The notes: generated by a model not told the origin, from the letters alone. 64,000 nucleotides of DNA from Rhodamnia argentea (GCF_020921035.1 NC_063155.1:8789001-8853000); one strand, 5' to 3'; shown: positions 33,249 to 45,510, counted from the stretch's first letter. Translations and numbers: made by a program.

Positions 33249-34395
33249 GGAAAAATTTAAAATAAGGACCTGAAATGCTTTCATTTTCTCAAATAAGGGC
33301 TCGAAGTGAATCTTATTTCAAATAAGGGCTTGAAGTGCCTTTTTTTTTTCCTCAAATGAGGGTCCGAAGTGAATATCATTTCAAATAAGGGTCTGAAGTA
33401 CTTTTTTTTCCCTCAAATAAGGGTCCGAAGTGAACTTTGTGTCGAATAAGAGCCTAACGTGGCAATGAAGTCTAAAAAAAAGACCCGATCTCAAGGATAT
33501 TTTTGTCATTTTTTTCTTTTTTTCCTTGTCTTTTCCTTTTCCTTTATATATATATAAAAAGAGAGAGAGAGACAAAAGCGCTGCCGCTCCATCACCAGTG
33601 GGGGTATCGGCGAAGGCCGGCGGGGTCGCTCCCGTAGTTCTTCCGGCGACCCTCTTTCCTATCCTGAGATCGTCGTCTTGCTGCTCCATTTGTCTTCATT
33701 GCACACTAACAATTTCATCGGCCTAGGAAAGAACCGATGGTTCGAGGGATGTTCCTATTTGGCCAAATCACCATGTTCGGGTTCTTCATTGGAATGTAAA
33801 TGATGGAGAAGGATTTTGAGGATTCCGCGAACTTGTTTTTTTGCATGTTATCATTAAAAGAGCATCTAGTTCGAAAGAAGACCAGAATGAAAAGACTTCG
33901 TTGTAATTCTAACCGGAGGGAGTTTCTTATAAAAGCGTCCCTCAGCTCTGAAAGCTGTGCGTTCCTTGCTCAACCCCAGGACCGCGTACAAATCCTTCGT
34001 CTTCCTCTTCTTCTCTTCTCCACTCGCCATTGATTCTCTTAACTTCAATCAATGCCTTGGCTTCTTCTTCCTCCGTTTGATCCGGACCCGTCCGACGGTG
34101 GGGCGGCGGCCCGCCTGTGTTTGTTCCTTTTTTTTATTTTCAATTTTTTAATTTCTTTTTTAACTAAAAAAAGAAAAAAAGGGAAAAAAAAAACAAAGAA
34201 AAAGGTTAAAAAAATCAAAAAGGTGAAATGACGAAAATATCCTTTAGGTTAGGCCCTTTTTTGAGACTCTGTGGCCATTTCGGGCCCTTATTTGAATCTA
34301 TCACGCTACTTCGGGCCATCATTTAAAACAAAGTTCACTTTAAGCCCTTATTTGATAAAATAATAACACTTTGAACCCTTGTTTGGAATTTTTCC
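33249..34395. mobile_element. Mutator-type element family B, copy 2, carrying a DnaJ gene piece
   Basis: The terminal repeats are GGAAAAATTTAAAATAAGG on the left and GGAAAAATTCCAAACAAGG (inverse) on the right. The target duplication is AACATAATA (33240-33248) and AACATAATG (34396-34404), 8 of 9 bases. The arms match the other family B copies. The interior contains host-derived sequence including the start of a J-domain protein gene on the minus strand, so it is a Pack-MULE by structure. Confidence 0.85.
33920..34030 (-). pseudogene. Captured DnaJ (J-domain) gene fragment
   Basis: From an ATG at 34030 the minus strand reads MASGEEKKRKTKDLYAVLGL, then SKE. This is the typical start of a plant nuclear/cytosolic J-domain protein up to helix I. 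The following bases still spell CTASELRDAYKKL if one or two small length changes are allowed, so helix II was captured and has since shifted frame. The HPD motif and the rest of the protein are not found. The fragment lies inside the Mutator-type element at 33249-34395. Confidence 0.75.
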
Positions 34396-34719
34396 AACAT
34401 AATGTTACTCTATCAATAAATAATAAAATCTTCGGAAGCGCAAACTTTTTCGATTTCTTGATAAGCCTTTTTTGGCCTTTTCTAAATTCTTTCTAGCACA
34501 TTTGTGCCTTTCCCAAAATGCTATTGTATTTATACCAATTCAATTCTAAATATTTTTCAATTATACTAATTGAGTGATAAACCTTTTGAGGATTGGTCAA
34601 TTTTAGCCAAAAATTGCTGATATGGATGTCGGACGTCCGACATGCGAAAAAATAATATTAAAGAGAAAGTTCAAGGACGTGAATTCAATTGAGATCTCGG
34701 TGTCACTTTTCGCTTTGTG

Positions 34720-34941
34720 AATTGATTATATCATCGGATCGACCGAGGATCTTGAAATACCAAAGGAGAAAGGTCGCAATCCCATATTAGCCGAAGGAAG
34801 CTTGTTATTGCTCTTCCTAATCCAAGCTTCAACGGGCCCGACAGATCGCAGCTCGTCCCACCACCAAATCGGCCATGCCGCCGCCGTCGGGAGGACCGCC
34901 ATCGACCCGGTCAACCACCACGCAAAGTCTATTTCCTTCAC
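34720..34941 (-). pseudogene. P450 first-exon fragment, CYP85 clan
   Basis: The minus strand reads a membrane anchor and hinge (WWLTGSMAVLP, WWWDELRSVGPVEAWIRK) that aligns with exon 1 of the two P450 pseudogenes at 44263 and 48320. The frame shifts after MGLR. No later exon follows. About 35000-35470 also resembles the upstream flank of the 44 kb copy, so a P450 locus was once here. Confidence 0.8.
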
Positions 34942-35576
34942 GGTCGAAGTGTTCTAGGAGTTCACGTACGCATGTGTCTACATGTAGCTAAATCCATTGG
35001 ATTGGCTTAGTACATAGAGGCATGGGGTGCAATATAATGAGGACAAAGGAAATCATGAGACTTTGTCTCTTAACTTTTAAGATTTGAAGATTTGATTCTC
35101 AATGGTGGGGAAGCATATGTTAGCGTGAGAGATCCCACACAGAGGAAGTACGTAGGTCTCTGTCTTAAAGAATAAATCTAAGTATTCATATTTTGATAAA
35201 TGCTTTGTAAGCATAATGTTGTCTGGGTGACCATGAGAATATTAATATAATGTGAGCCGCAGATTCTTGAAGTGGATACAATAATTATTAATTATTTATT
35301 TTGTGTGGTACAAAACAGTCTGTTTTTTTTACTCATCCAAATATTATTACATAATCATATTTCTCTTTTGATAATTGACATAATTCTCGATACTTATTTC
35401 ATGTCTCATTGTGGATTGGTTAGGGCTTTTTCCCTATATATCAAAGGTAAATCGGATACTTTTTTTTTTTTGTACGTATGTTCAATCAAACCTGACGTGT
35501 GGTGGAACAAAATAAAATAGTTGTTTGGAAATACAAAACAAACTTAACCCCCACCATATCAATCATTCAATTGGAT
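34942..35576. other. Former P450 upstream region
   Basis: 34990-35030 resembles 44303-44340, and 35395-35450 resembles 45685-45745. No gene is seen. Confidence 0.5.
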
Positions 35577-37230
35577 TCATTCGGCCCTCGAAATATCACC
35601 GATGAATTCTTCCAAGTTCCGATCCGATGACCCGCCTCTCGCCGCGGCCCGCCTGCATGACTCTCGCATCTCTCTTGCTCTCTTCCTCATATCTCGCCCC
35701 TCGCTGCTCTCCACATCCATGAGCTTTCTCACCAGCCGTGCAATTTCTTGCCGCGTGACCATATTCTCAACACCACCGTCGTGGCTGCCGCCGCCGCATT
35801 CCTTCTTGAACCTCAACCCGATCTTCCAGTCCTCCACGATCTGCTTGCCGTTGGGAACTTGGTCCATCAATATAGGACACGTCAGCATGGGGACCCCAGC
35901 GTAGATGGCTTCCAGCGTGGAATTCCACCCGCAGTGGGTCCAGAACCCGCCCACCGAAGGGTGGCACAAGACCTTTAGCTGCTCGCACCAGGGCACCACC
36001 AGGCCAATGTCCTCTGCGCATGCGCTTCCGATCAGCGACGTCTCCCCACGCGCCACCCACAGGAACCGCACCCCGCTGTCCCGCACCCCGGCCACCATCT
36101 CCTCCATCTGAGCCTTGGACACCGAGAGGAAGCTCCCGAAAGAGACGTACAGGACCGACCCTCCACGCTGAGAGTCGAGCCACCGGAGATAAGCCACGTC
36201 GCCGGCTCCCTCGCCGTCCAAGAAGGGGATGGTGGGGCCGACGCAATAGGCGGGCGCTGGGAGTCGAGATTGGAGGGCGTCCATTACAGGGGATTCGAGC
36301 TCGTAGAAGGAGGTGGAGAGGAAGTAGTCGGCCTTGGAGGCCCAGGCGACGGACTCCAGGACTCCGTCCAATACCCGGCGCCCATTTTCGTTCAAGATCG
36401 CAGGAAGATCTGCGAGGCGGATCTTAGCGACTCCTGGAATGTAGTCAACTTCCTCGTCTCCCCTCTCTGCCAACACACAAACAAAGAAAAAGATAGAAAA
36501 ACAGGCGAATCCGATCACTGGTTTCCCATTCAAGAATCAAGAAAACATAACCAGTCGCAGGAGCCCAGCCCAACGTCAAATTTAGAAGACGACCCATGTG
36601 CACAGATCCGATCTCGGTATGATCAAGCCACTTGCCGCCGCATTGAAAGGCGGTCCTTCTCGAATTACGATGGCCTCGCCTCGGAGATCAAGGACATGCG
36701 AAACAGTGTATTGCTTTCAACTTTAATGGTGAATTTTTAAGCGCACCTGACAAGTCGACCGGAAAATGGCCCTTCTGCTGAAGCATCTCGAAATGATGGA
36801 AAACTGCAAACACCGACGCCGACATCGTCCACAGCGTGGCCACCGGGATGTTCCTCCGCTTGCCGGCCCCAACGGCCCACGCCATGTACGTGTCCGCTAC
36901 AATGGCCGACACCGGCAGCTCCAGCCTGTCCAGCAGCTGCTCCACCGGAGCCTCCAGCTTCGTGAGGACAGCTTCGAAGAAGGCGATGAAGTTCTCGGCT
37001 CGGTGGAGCTCCGACGGTACGACATTGGGGACAGTGGCGAAGCGGACGTTGGCCGGCTTCAGCTCAGGGCCGAGGAAGCCGAGCCACTCCTCCGTGACGA
37101 CGAAGGTGACGAGGATGTCGGGCTTCTTGGAGACGAGGAGCTTGCAGAGGTTCATCATGGGGTTGATGTGGCCTCGGCCGGGGTAAGGCAAGGCCACCAC
37201 GTGGCAGACCGAGGTCGTCTCCGATTCCAT
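35577..37230 (-). CDS. UDP-glycosyltransferase, UGT87A type
   Basis: Two exons, 37230-36747 and 36466-35577, join in phase 1 with GT-AG sites to give 457 aa, the normal length. The join restores the DLSERG-DEEVDYIPG segment that is conserved in the family. The enzyme moves a sugar from UDP-sugar to a small acceptor in the cytosol. His21 in PYPGRGH is the catalytic base. The 44-residue PSPG donor box spans 321-364 and contains THCGWNS, and it ends in DQ, which often goes with UDP-glucose. The C-terminal helix region is complete. Known UGT87A members affect flowering and stress responses, but their acceptors are poorly defined. The gene sits between P450 relics on both sides. Confidence 0.92.
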
Positions 37231-38389
37231 GTCAATCGGATTCTGGTCGAAGAGAAGTTTGCTCTCGCGTACCTATGGTGGTAGGAAGAAGGATATAACT
37301 CCATGTCATTAAGGTAATGGCCATAGCTCCAAATTACGGATATGCCCTCTGCGCGGGGAGAAAATTGCAGAGAGTCTGTTTCATATGCCCCCCACATTTC
37401 TGCGTACATTGTAAAGATGAATTGACCGTTGGCGATGGCTATGCTCACCTTTCATCGTACGGGATATTTTGGTACAACGACAACGACGATCCATGTAAAC
37501 TTGCCCGAAAATGAAAAAGCATCCCTCCATTATTGTACATCTTTATAAAAGTCTGAGGTAAGCCCTTCAATTAAATTTGACCGTTTGAGCACTGATTTTT
37601 TTTTTTGGGGTCGTAGAGCACTGAGTTGGCTCGTGTGGAAACACATATCACATTTTGAATTGCATGTATGATGTAGATCTCGCTTCTGTGATGTCAAGTA
37701 CGAACCACGCCGCGAACTAAAAACAAAAGGAAATAAATATAGAGAGAGTTTGCGCAAGGCATGGTGATCGCCGTGTCTCATGGACCCAAGACCACCTTCC
37801 GGTGGTTGATTGAGGAGGGCGACCGGCACGAGCGGGAGTCTCGCGGCTCTCATATCCAAATTCGAGAGTCACGACTGGGGCGCTTGCGTGAGAGCATGAG
37901 CGCGAGATCACGAGGCGAGGACAGCCCACGGCACGGTGGTTGCCACTTCTTGGGTCTCTAGACCGTCCGGCATTCCCAAATTTTGCCGCCCTTGAACGTT
38001 TGAGGGACGAGTGACGAACCATTATAAAGAATACATGAACAATTTTGGATAAAAAAAAAAATAGTCCATTTTACTTTTCAGGGATCACTGTGTGTTCTAG
38101 CACCGGCTAGAAATGCTTGGCTTCTCACTTGTGGTCTTGTTTCTTTGTCGAGAAATGGAGAGAGACCATTCTTAAATATGGCTTTACTAGCATAATAATT
38201 TTTGGTAATGAAAATAACAATACGTTGTGAGTTACAAATTTTTAAAAAATTGGATTCCATAATTTATTTTTTTGTGGCCTAAAATAGACTGTTAGTCTTA
38301 AGTCTCCCAAAGACTGTTACATAATCTATCCTCTATTAAATATTGCAGAAAACTCAACTGTATACCGTTGCCCATGCCACGCTCAATAG
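37231..38389. other. Upstream region of the UGT gene
   Basis: A weak TTATATCC box lies about 55 bp above the UGT start, on the minus strand. A GC-rich block at about 37760-37990 has open frames on both strands but no recognisable family. Confidence 0.5.
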
Positions 38390-38690
38390 AAAGAGGAAAA
38401 GCTAGGTTTTCGAATAGTCATTAATCATACCCACGAGTCTTGTGGAAATTTTTAGGTGCTCTCAAAGCACGATATTTCGGCTGCGATGAGTCGTCTTATT
38501 TATCTCGAAAAGCTATCTAACGTTTTTCAAAGGAATTGATGCGATTTATTAGCTCAAACGTCATATAAGTTGCATGACCAAAGAGCATACACATTTTATG
38601 TCGGAATGTCAAAAAGGGGTAAAGTACTGTTCCGAAGAGTTTTATCGGAAAAAAAAAAAAATACTCTAGCTTTTAGCATGACTAAAGAGC
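38390..38690 (+). repeat. Segment shared with 45.78-46.75 kb (paralogous copy)
   Basis: Phrases such as TGCTCTCAAAGCACGATA and CACATTTTATGTCGGAATGT recur in the same order near 45810 and 46615. There they are separated by a family A MITE. This copy lacks the MITE. Confidence 0.75.
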
Positions 38691-39610
38691 ATACCATAGT
38701 TTACGAGGAAGCAGATGCTCTATATAAAGACCAAGGTAATTCTGACATTCTTGTTGTCTCTCTGTATGTAGAAGATCTCATATGTATAGGAAACAATGAG
38801 AAGATGATTCAAGAATTCAAAGAAGAAATGAGGAAGACATTCAAGATGATAGGCTTGGGCTCGATGCACTACCTCCTCAACATCAAATTCGTCCAAATTG
38901 AAGGATTTTCATCTCACAGAAGAAATATGTCAAGAACCTCCTGAAGATTTTCAAGATGGATGATTGCAAAATTGTCGCTCCATTGTTCGTGGCAAATGAA
39001 AAATTACTAAAGGAAGATGAAGTAGAAAAACGTTATGCTTGTCTCTATAGAAAATTATTTGGCAGTCTACTATATATCACTACTACACGATGAGGCATCA
39101 TGCACGCGATAAGTCTACTATCATGGTTCATGCAGAGTCCGAGTCAAATTCACTTTGGAGCTGCCGAGAGAATTCTAAGATACTTACGAGAAACTTCATA
39201 TTATGGAATTTGATATCGCCCAAATGCAACTACCAAGCTCTTTGGCTATACCAACAATGATTGGGTAGGTCCAGTCAACAACAAGAAGAATACTACCGGC
39301 TATGCATTCGCTATGAGTTCTAGAATAGTCTCTTAGGCGTAAAAAAAAAACACTCAGAGGAATAATCGACAGTCGAAGCTGAATATGTCGTAGTCAATAT
39401 GACCACTAATAAAGCACTATGCCTCAATACTAGAAGAAATTGGAGAAGCACATAGGAAACCGACTCCGATATTTTGCGATAACAAGTCCGCAATCGCTAT
39501 GGAAGAGCCAAACGTATATTTATCAAATATCACTTCATACGAGGAGTGCAAAGCAGCAGGAAATATCAAACTGCAGACATATTTACGAAAGCTTCTTTAT
39601 TCTTTGTTTC
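38665..39610 (+). mobile_element. Degenerate Copia retrotransposon fossil
   Basis: This is a plus-strand relic of the reverse transcriptase C-terminal part and RNase H region of a Ty1/Copia element. No LTRs are recognised. It is broken by many changes and is clearly much older than the insertion at 17380-19416. Confidence 0.75.
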
Positions 39611-39667
39611 CTTGTGTTCCCTTGCCATTAAAGTCCACTTTCATATACATATCCTTCTTGTTCCCTT

Positions 39668-40085
39668 CCTATAGGAAGCACTGACACTCTCTCGGGGCTT
39701 CCGTGTCGTGTCCGACACTCTGACACTTTCCCGACACTCTCTAACATGTGATCGACGTATGGTCGGTACTCCGCACACACTAGCGACACTCGAGTATAGT
39801 AGTCCAATACACTATTTCAACACACACATGGTTAATTTTAAGCATTTTCATTAAATTAAGGGCCAAAACATAAATTTATTTAAGTCATATACTCAGCCAC
39901 CCCTACCATTAATATACACAGCTAGTCCAAAAAAGCCCAATCATGAATACAATGAGAAGAAACTCACCATTGATATTTTTATAGGTGCATGATAATACAA
40001 CGTATCGGGAATTCTCTATTTTTGAGAAGTAACGTGTTGGTGTGTCGTGTCACGTGTCGATATCGGTGCCACTTAGCCATTGTCT
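39668..40085. mobile_element. Repeat family C, copy 1
   Basis: The left end is rich in GTGTCG and GACACTC words and the right end reads GTGTCGTGTCACGTGTCGAT. The middle (ATTTTAAGCATTTTCATTAAA) matches 47220-47250. It is a non-coding element, perhaps a hAT-type MITE. No clean target duplication is seen here. Confidence 0.45.
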
Positions 40086-40430
40086 AGATAAAAATTTTAT
40101 ACACTCACCTAAAATTATCGCTATTAGCTTCAACAATCTAACGAACTTTGCTAGTATAACGGTCTTTGAGCTACTGTGAGAATAACATCATATTATAAGT
40201 CACAAATACTTAAGAGAATGGATCCCATAATAATTTTTAATTATTTGCTATTTATTTTTTATGACCCAAAATAGACTGCTATTTTTAAAGTAGATTTATT
40301 TAAAGACAAGTACTTAAGTATTTCTCTTTTTTATATGTACTCTAAAACATGTCTTACTTAAGGACACTTATTTAAATGGCTCAGTTTACTTTGGTATTGC
40401 AACCTTTTAATAAACCACACGCAAAGATAT

Positions 40431-41409
40431 GTGAAATTTTCAAATAAGGACTCGAAGTGCTTTTATTTTCTCAAACAAGGGCATGGTTTAAATATTATTT
40501 AAATAAAAACCTGAAGTGATCATGTAGTCTCAAAAAAGAGCCTGGCCTAAAGTGCGTTTTCGTCATTTCCCTTTTATTTTTGCGCAAAGTCGCCTACGGA
40601 GCTGCTACTCTCTGTCTTCTGTGTCCGCTCTTCTCTCTCTCTCTCTTTGCCCCACACTGCGTAAGAACCTCAAACCTCTGCTTCACAAGGTGGAAGCCTC
40701 CACTCTCAAACCAATCCCTGTCCCCATGGTTCTCCGCCACCCCCCACCTCCACCCTCATCAAGAGCTTCAACGCCCTCTACGACTCCATCCTCCACCCCT
40801 CATTCTCTTCCTCCCCTCCTCAACCTCCACCACCGCCGACCTCGACCTCGCCACCATCTTCGCCTTCGCCTCGTGGTTCTTCTTCTCCTCCTCGGGCCAC
40901 TCCAAATCCATCATTGACTACACGGCTTTCATCCCCATCGCTACCCCCTTCGGCGCTGCTCGTCGACAATAGTGTCGCCATCCCCACCTACGTGGACTTC
41001 TGGCTGTCCATGCAAGAAATGGTGGAGGCCCGCCAGTTGTTAGACGTAAAGTCTGATTTGGACTCAGGCAAGGGTCGCAGGCCCTCGTGGAGGCACCGGC
41101 GACCCCCCACTAGTGGTGGGGTGACGGCCCTCTATGTGTTTTTCTTATTTTTTTTAATTTTAAAAAAACTAGAAAAAGGAAAAAAAAACAAAGAAGAAAA
41201 TCAAATAAAGGGAAATGACGAAAATGCCCTTGAGCCTAGGCCTTTTTTTGAGACTTTATGCCACTTTACGCCCTTATTTGACATAAGGTTCACTTTAGGC
41301 CTTTTTTGATAAAATGAGGACACTTTAGGCCCTTATTTAAAATAATGTTCACTTCATACTTTTATTTGAGAAAACGAAAGTACTTTAGGCTTTTATTTAA
41401 AATTTTCCC
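40431..41409. mobile_element. Mutator-type element family B, copy 3, carrying an OVATE-family gene piece
   Basis: The ends are GTGAAATTTTCAAATAAGG on the left and GGGAAAATTTTAAATAAAAG (inverse) on the right. The flanks CAAAGATAT (40422-40430) and TAAAGATAA (41410-41418) match at 7 of 9 bases. The arms match copies 1 and 2. The interior at about 40585-41075 is GC-rich and gene-like, see the next entry. Confidence 0.8.
40585..41075 (+). pseudogene. Captured OVATE family protein (OFP) gene piece
   Basis: Recognisable OFP segments appear in order across the plus-strand frames: KSFNALYDSILHPSFSSS near 40761, DLDLATIFA then FFFSSSGHSKSIID near 40850-40915, and the start of the OVATE domain (SVAIPTY, FWLSMQEMVEARQLLDVKSD) at 40967-41050. 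The rest of the OVATE domain is replaced by low-complexity element core. OFPs are transcriptional repressors that shape organ growth. The pieces lie in more than one frame, so the copy is not a working gene. It has no intron, as in most OFP genes. Confidence 0.75.
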
Positions 41410-42233
41410 TAAAGATAAGGTCACATTCGAAGACTTACGACATAAGCAAGCCAATTGAAAAGCGTGCAAAATAAGCAAGAGTCTGACTACATTCTGCCGA
41501 GTACAATCTTCAGGCCATCCGAGGGCCTTGGATGTGGTAGATGAAGTAGTTTTTACATCTGGATTTTTCAGTGCCCACCTACAAAATTTACAGATAACCA
41601 TAAGAACACGTCCGATTAAATGCAGCAGCATGCAAGAAAATTCATCAAGTTAACAAAGTATCCAAACTTCTTTTTGCCCGGATGAAGTGAAAGCATGAGG
41701 TAATTTACTTGTATCCTACGCATAAATGACGCAGAAAAAGATCGATTTGCATCCTGGCGAGCATGTTCGCGGTGCATATTCTTGATCCCCCGCCGAAAAC
41801 TTGGAAGGATCCTGGTTTTGCCGGTTTCTGTAGACATAAACGGTAAGCTGTTAAGACAAACAATGCGATGAATTATTCAGAAAATTCGGCAGATGGGTGA
41901 GACAATATCAACGTACATTCCATCGATCCAGGTTGAAGAATAATGGATCTTCGAAATTTCTTGAATGTGTAGGACCGGATCGAAACCACACGATAACTTT
42001 CCATCCATTAGGAAACACATAACCTGAAAGTCTTTGTTATCATCAGAACATGATTACAAAAGAACGAACTTCCAACATCTACAAAACTCACCCGTCGAAC
42101 TTCTTTTACGTACCTTGATATTCGACTTCTCGATCGCCATATCGAAACACAAAACCCAACACATCCGCCATCCTAAGTATTTCTTCCATCACCTTAAGAA
42201 AATAGATGAATTAATTCAAGTTCGACATTTTTT

Positions 42234-42793
42234 GGGAGAATTACCAAAAAATTCTTAAACCTATTGTAATTGTGTCAATTCAGTCATAAACCTTTTGCAT
42301 TTGTGCTAAGTCGGTCTTAAACCTTTTGTATTTGTACCAATTCAGTCTATCCGACCAATTTTGGCTAGCCAACGCTGACATGAACTTTTTAAATAATATT
42401 CGAATTTTTTTATAATTTTTTTTCTTGTTTTCTTAGAGTTAGGGTCACCGAGGGTTGAGATGCCCTTCCTGCGCTGGTCCAGATCAAGCGAGGCCATTAT
42501 TGCCCTCGCCCTGACCAAGGAAGGGTCATGGCTTCCTCGTCTGGTCAAATCTGGGGAGGGCATCCCGGCCCTAAGTGGGGAAAAAAACTAAATGAAAGAA
42601 AAGAAAACAATTAAAAAAATTAAAATTATGATCTTACTATTTAAAAAAAGTCTACGGTAGCGTGGGCTGGCCAAAATTGGCCGGATAAATTGAATTGATA
42701 TAAATGTAAAAGGTTTAGGACTGACTTGGTACAAATGCAAAAAGTTTAAGACTGAACCGACACAATTACAATAGGTTCCGGACTTCTGGTGAT
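42234..42793. mobile_element. MITE family A copy 2, in a P450 pseudogene intron
   Basis: The left arm reads CCTATTGTAATTGTGTCAAT and the right arm carries its inverse near 42755-42776. The GC-rich core with CCTCG words lies between. The ends are uncertain by several bases and I saw no clean target duplication. Confidence 0.7.
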
Positions 42794-43279
42794 CATGCAG
42801 GATTAAAAAAGGGGCAATGAAGGGATCTTGCTCGTGTACTTCATCTTCGCAACATCTTCACTTGTAATGGGCTCTCCAACCTCATTCTTGCTACAAGCCT
42901 CGTTTTCCTCCTGCAAGAATCCCTCGTATAGCCATGTTATGCATGTTCAATTTCAGATCTTTCAAGCCCCAAAATGAATAGTTTCTACCCTGAGCTTATG
43001 AAGAACATCTGGGTACGAGGCAAGATAGTAAAAGGCCCAAGCGCAGGCTCTTGAGATGGATTCATAGCCTCCAATGACGAGGCTCACAATGTTATCCACC
43101 ACCTCATCATCGTTCAACTTGTTCCCATCCTCATCTTCGATCTGCATGAGTTCGCCCATCAGATCGATTCACTTGTTCTAGTTTCGCTTCCTCCTCTCTA
43201 GCTCCGCCCTGAATATCTCCACCAGCTTCTTCCTACACCGTGCGATCCAATGGTTGCCATTTGAACCAAGGAAAGAATT

Positions 43280-43345
43280 TAAAACAACGGCACATTTGGC
43301 TCTTATTTGAGAAACTGAGGACATTTCAGGCCTGTATTGGGAATT
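43280..43345. mobile_element. Family B arm fragment
   Basis: About 65 bp match the right arm of family B (CTCTTATTTGAGAAACTGAG, GGGAATTTTTCC). It lies in intron 3 of the P450 pseudogene. Confidence 0.55.
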
Positions 43346-44332
43346 TTTCCTGAACTCTTTATATGTTTGTGACAATTGCGTACCTGAAGGGCATAGGGGT
43401 ATGCAGTCCCAGGAAGGCTAAAGGGTTGGTCTCCGAAACCAAGCATGAGACCATCGAACAGGGAAGAGACCTCATCCAAAAGTGGCCCTGGCTCAACGCT
43501 GGCAAACAGCTTCCCAATGTACTGGAATGTCATCTGCGGAGCGCTTCACATGAGTTTTCCAATACAAAAACCAGTACATCTCACTGCGGCCAGGAAGAAT
43601 CAGGGTATTAGTTTAGTTCGTTTTACCTGCTTGACTTCATCGACTGCCGTTATGTCCTTGCGGTCAGACCATGACCGGAGGGAGGTGATGATGCGGGGCT
43701 GAATGAGGAGAGCAATCTTGTAGAGAGCTCTCGGGTGATCGCGGTGGTGATGAATTTCTTGAGCTTGTGTGTGTTCATGGGGCGGGGCTGATATGATGGA
43801 TTTCGGTCCTACGTGGTCGTTTGGAGGCCATCTATACGGGAAAGCGACGTCGGATTGGAAAATGAACTTATTGGTGGCCAGTGTGTGCGTAATTATCGAC
43901 GGAATCCCGAACAAATACGTCCTGTACAACAAAAGCTAGGTGGACATGTATTTGCAGGCGAACGGAAAATTAAACAATGAAAGACAGTTAAAGGGCATGA
44001 ATCTAATAGAGATCTCGACGTCACCTCTGGCGCTTTGAATTGATGCAATCATCAGCTCGGCGAAGGGCCTTGAAGTACCAAAGGAAGGTCAACAGCTTTC
44101 CCAAAATGGGCAGTCCCATATTCCCTGGAGGATGCTTCTTACTGCTCTTCCTAATCCGAGCTTCGACGGGCATGACGTATCGCAGCTCATTCCACCACCA
44201 AATCAGCCATGCCGCCGCCGGAAGAACCACCATCGACCATGTCAACCATCACACAAACTCCATTTCCTTTATGCGCGTTCATGTGTATGTGTGCGTGGGG
44301 CTACGTCCATTGGATTTGCTTAACATATAGAG

Positions 44333-44356
44333 GTGAGTGAGTGAGTGAGTGAGTGG
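44333..44356. repeat. (GTGA)n microsatellite
   Basis: Six uninterrupted GTGA units lie just upstream of the minus-strand P450 pseudogene. Confidence 0.85.
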
Positions 44357-44771
44357 GAGAGATGCCATTTGTCTTTCATATCACATTTGGCGATGCCTTT
44401 CCCAAAAGGCGATAGTCCCCTAACCACCTTCAATCTCAAATTTAGATTTTATTTTATAGGCTAGGTAGTTTAATAAAGGAAAATTCTTCCCTGATTGTCT
44501 GACAATACTATCAGTTATTTCTAACCGTAGATTCATATACCATCACCACATGTTTTACATAAAACACTCATTAATTGAAAAATCGTGGGGTCGGAAATAA
44601 TGACAATATTGTGATACTATCATGCTAGTGGGAACCTTTAATAAAATAGTCATAATTTCGTTACTAAAGATGAAATTTGATAATGAAAGTTTATCTCCGA
44701 GAAAGATATATCTAGGTGTGTGTATTTGTATGTTTACTTATAAAATGCCTACATAAAACAGAGATATACAT

Positions 44772-45510
44772 GGAAAATTACCAAAAATGATTATTTACCT
44801 ATTATAATTGTGTCGATTCAATCTTAAACATTTTATTTTGCCAATTAAGTTCTAAAAATTTTATATTTGTGTCAATTCAATCTATTTGGCTGGTCAGCGC
44901 AAATATAAATAATTTTAATAGTATTTTAATACTTTTTATTTTTTTATTTTTATTTTTTTCCTTCCTATTGGCCGACGAGCTATGGCTAGTGAGGGCTGTT
45001 GGAGCTCGCCGTCCACCGGACAAGGGCTTTGTGGCCCTCACTCGGCCTCCGCCGGACATGGCTAGGCCATCGCAACCGTAGGCGAGGTGGCCTTTCCCGG
45101 ATCTAGGTGAGGCCATGGCCGCCTTCGCCGGCCCCCGACGAGAGCGCCTCGTTCATGGCTGCTCCTCGCGAACCCGCACCATTGCGAACTGCAACCATGG
45201 GCAAGGCTGCCCAACCCGGATCTAGGCGAGGTCAACATCGCCGGTTGCGAGCATAGGCGGGCGTGACCTCGCCAGCCGTGGGTGAGCTCTTGGGACTCTC
45301 ACTAGCCAATGAGCTGTGGCTAGTGGGAAGAAAAAAGAAGAATGAAGAAAAATAAAAAAAAAAAAAATTGAAAAATTAAAGAACTTTAGATAATTTCACT
45401 CCCGATATACATAAATACAAAAGGTTTAGAAGTCAATTGGTCAAAAAAAAATAAAGAACTAAATTGATATGGTTTCGATAAATTTAGAACTTTTTTGATA
45501 ACTTTTTCCC
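44772..45510. mobile_element. Mutator-type MITE family A copy 3
   Basis: It begins GGAAAATTACC and ends with the inverse of GGGAAAAAGTTATC. The flanks are GATATACAT (44763-44771) and GATATACAC (45511-45519), 8 of 9 bases. The core (about 44975-45330) is strongly GC-rich and partly palindromic (ATGGCTAGTGAGG / CACTAGCCA). Confidence 0.8.

Larger units (their letters stand above)
41490..44263 (-). pseudogene. Cytochrome P450 pseudogene, CYP85 clan (CYP722-like), minus copy
   Basis: Nine exon-like blocks follow one P450: 44263-44026 (anchor), about 43922-43627, 43533-43384, about 43240-42990 (I-helix DDEVVDNIVSLVIGG), 42910 to about 42830, about 42192-42112 (EEILR of the ExxR region), about 42030-41925, about 41850-41710 (haem region FGGGSRICTAN) and about 41583-41490. 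It is dead: codon 5 is TGA, exon 2 and the start of exon 4 have lost frame, no AG acceptor remains before exon 4, and the donor after exon 5 reads AT. A family A MITE fills the next intron. CYP85-clan enzymes oxidise sterols, brassinosteroids, gibberellins and terpenoids. The subfamily is my best guess. Confidence 0.85.

Noticed and set aside
35767-36427. Arg/Pro-rich ORFs of 135-172 codons on both strands of the UGT gene
   Set aside because: They are shadow frames of the UGT exons. The UGT frame alone carries the conserved motifs and splices correctly.
37530-38022. ORFs of 66-109 codons in a GC-rich block near the UGT promoter
   Set aside because: No family similarity and frames open on both strands. 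It may be an element core but no ends were found.
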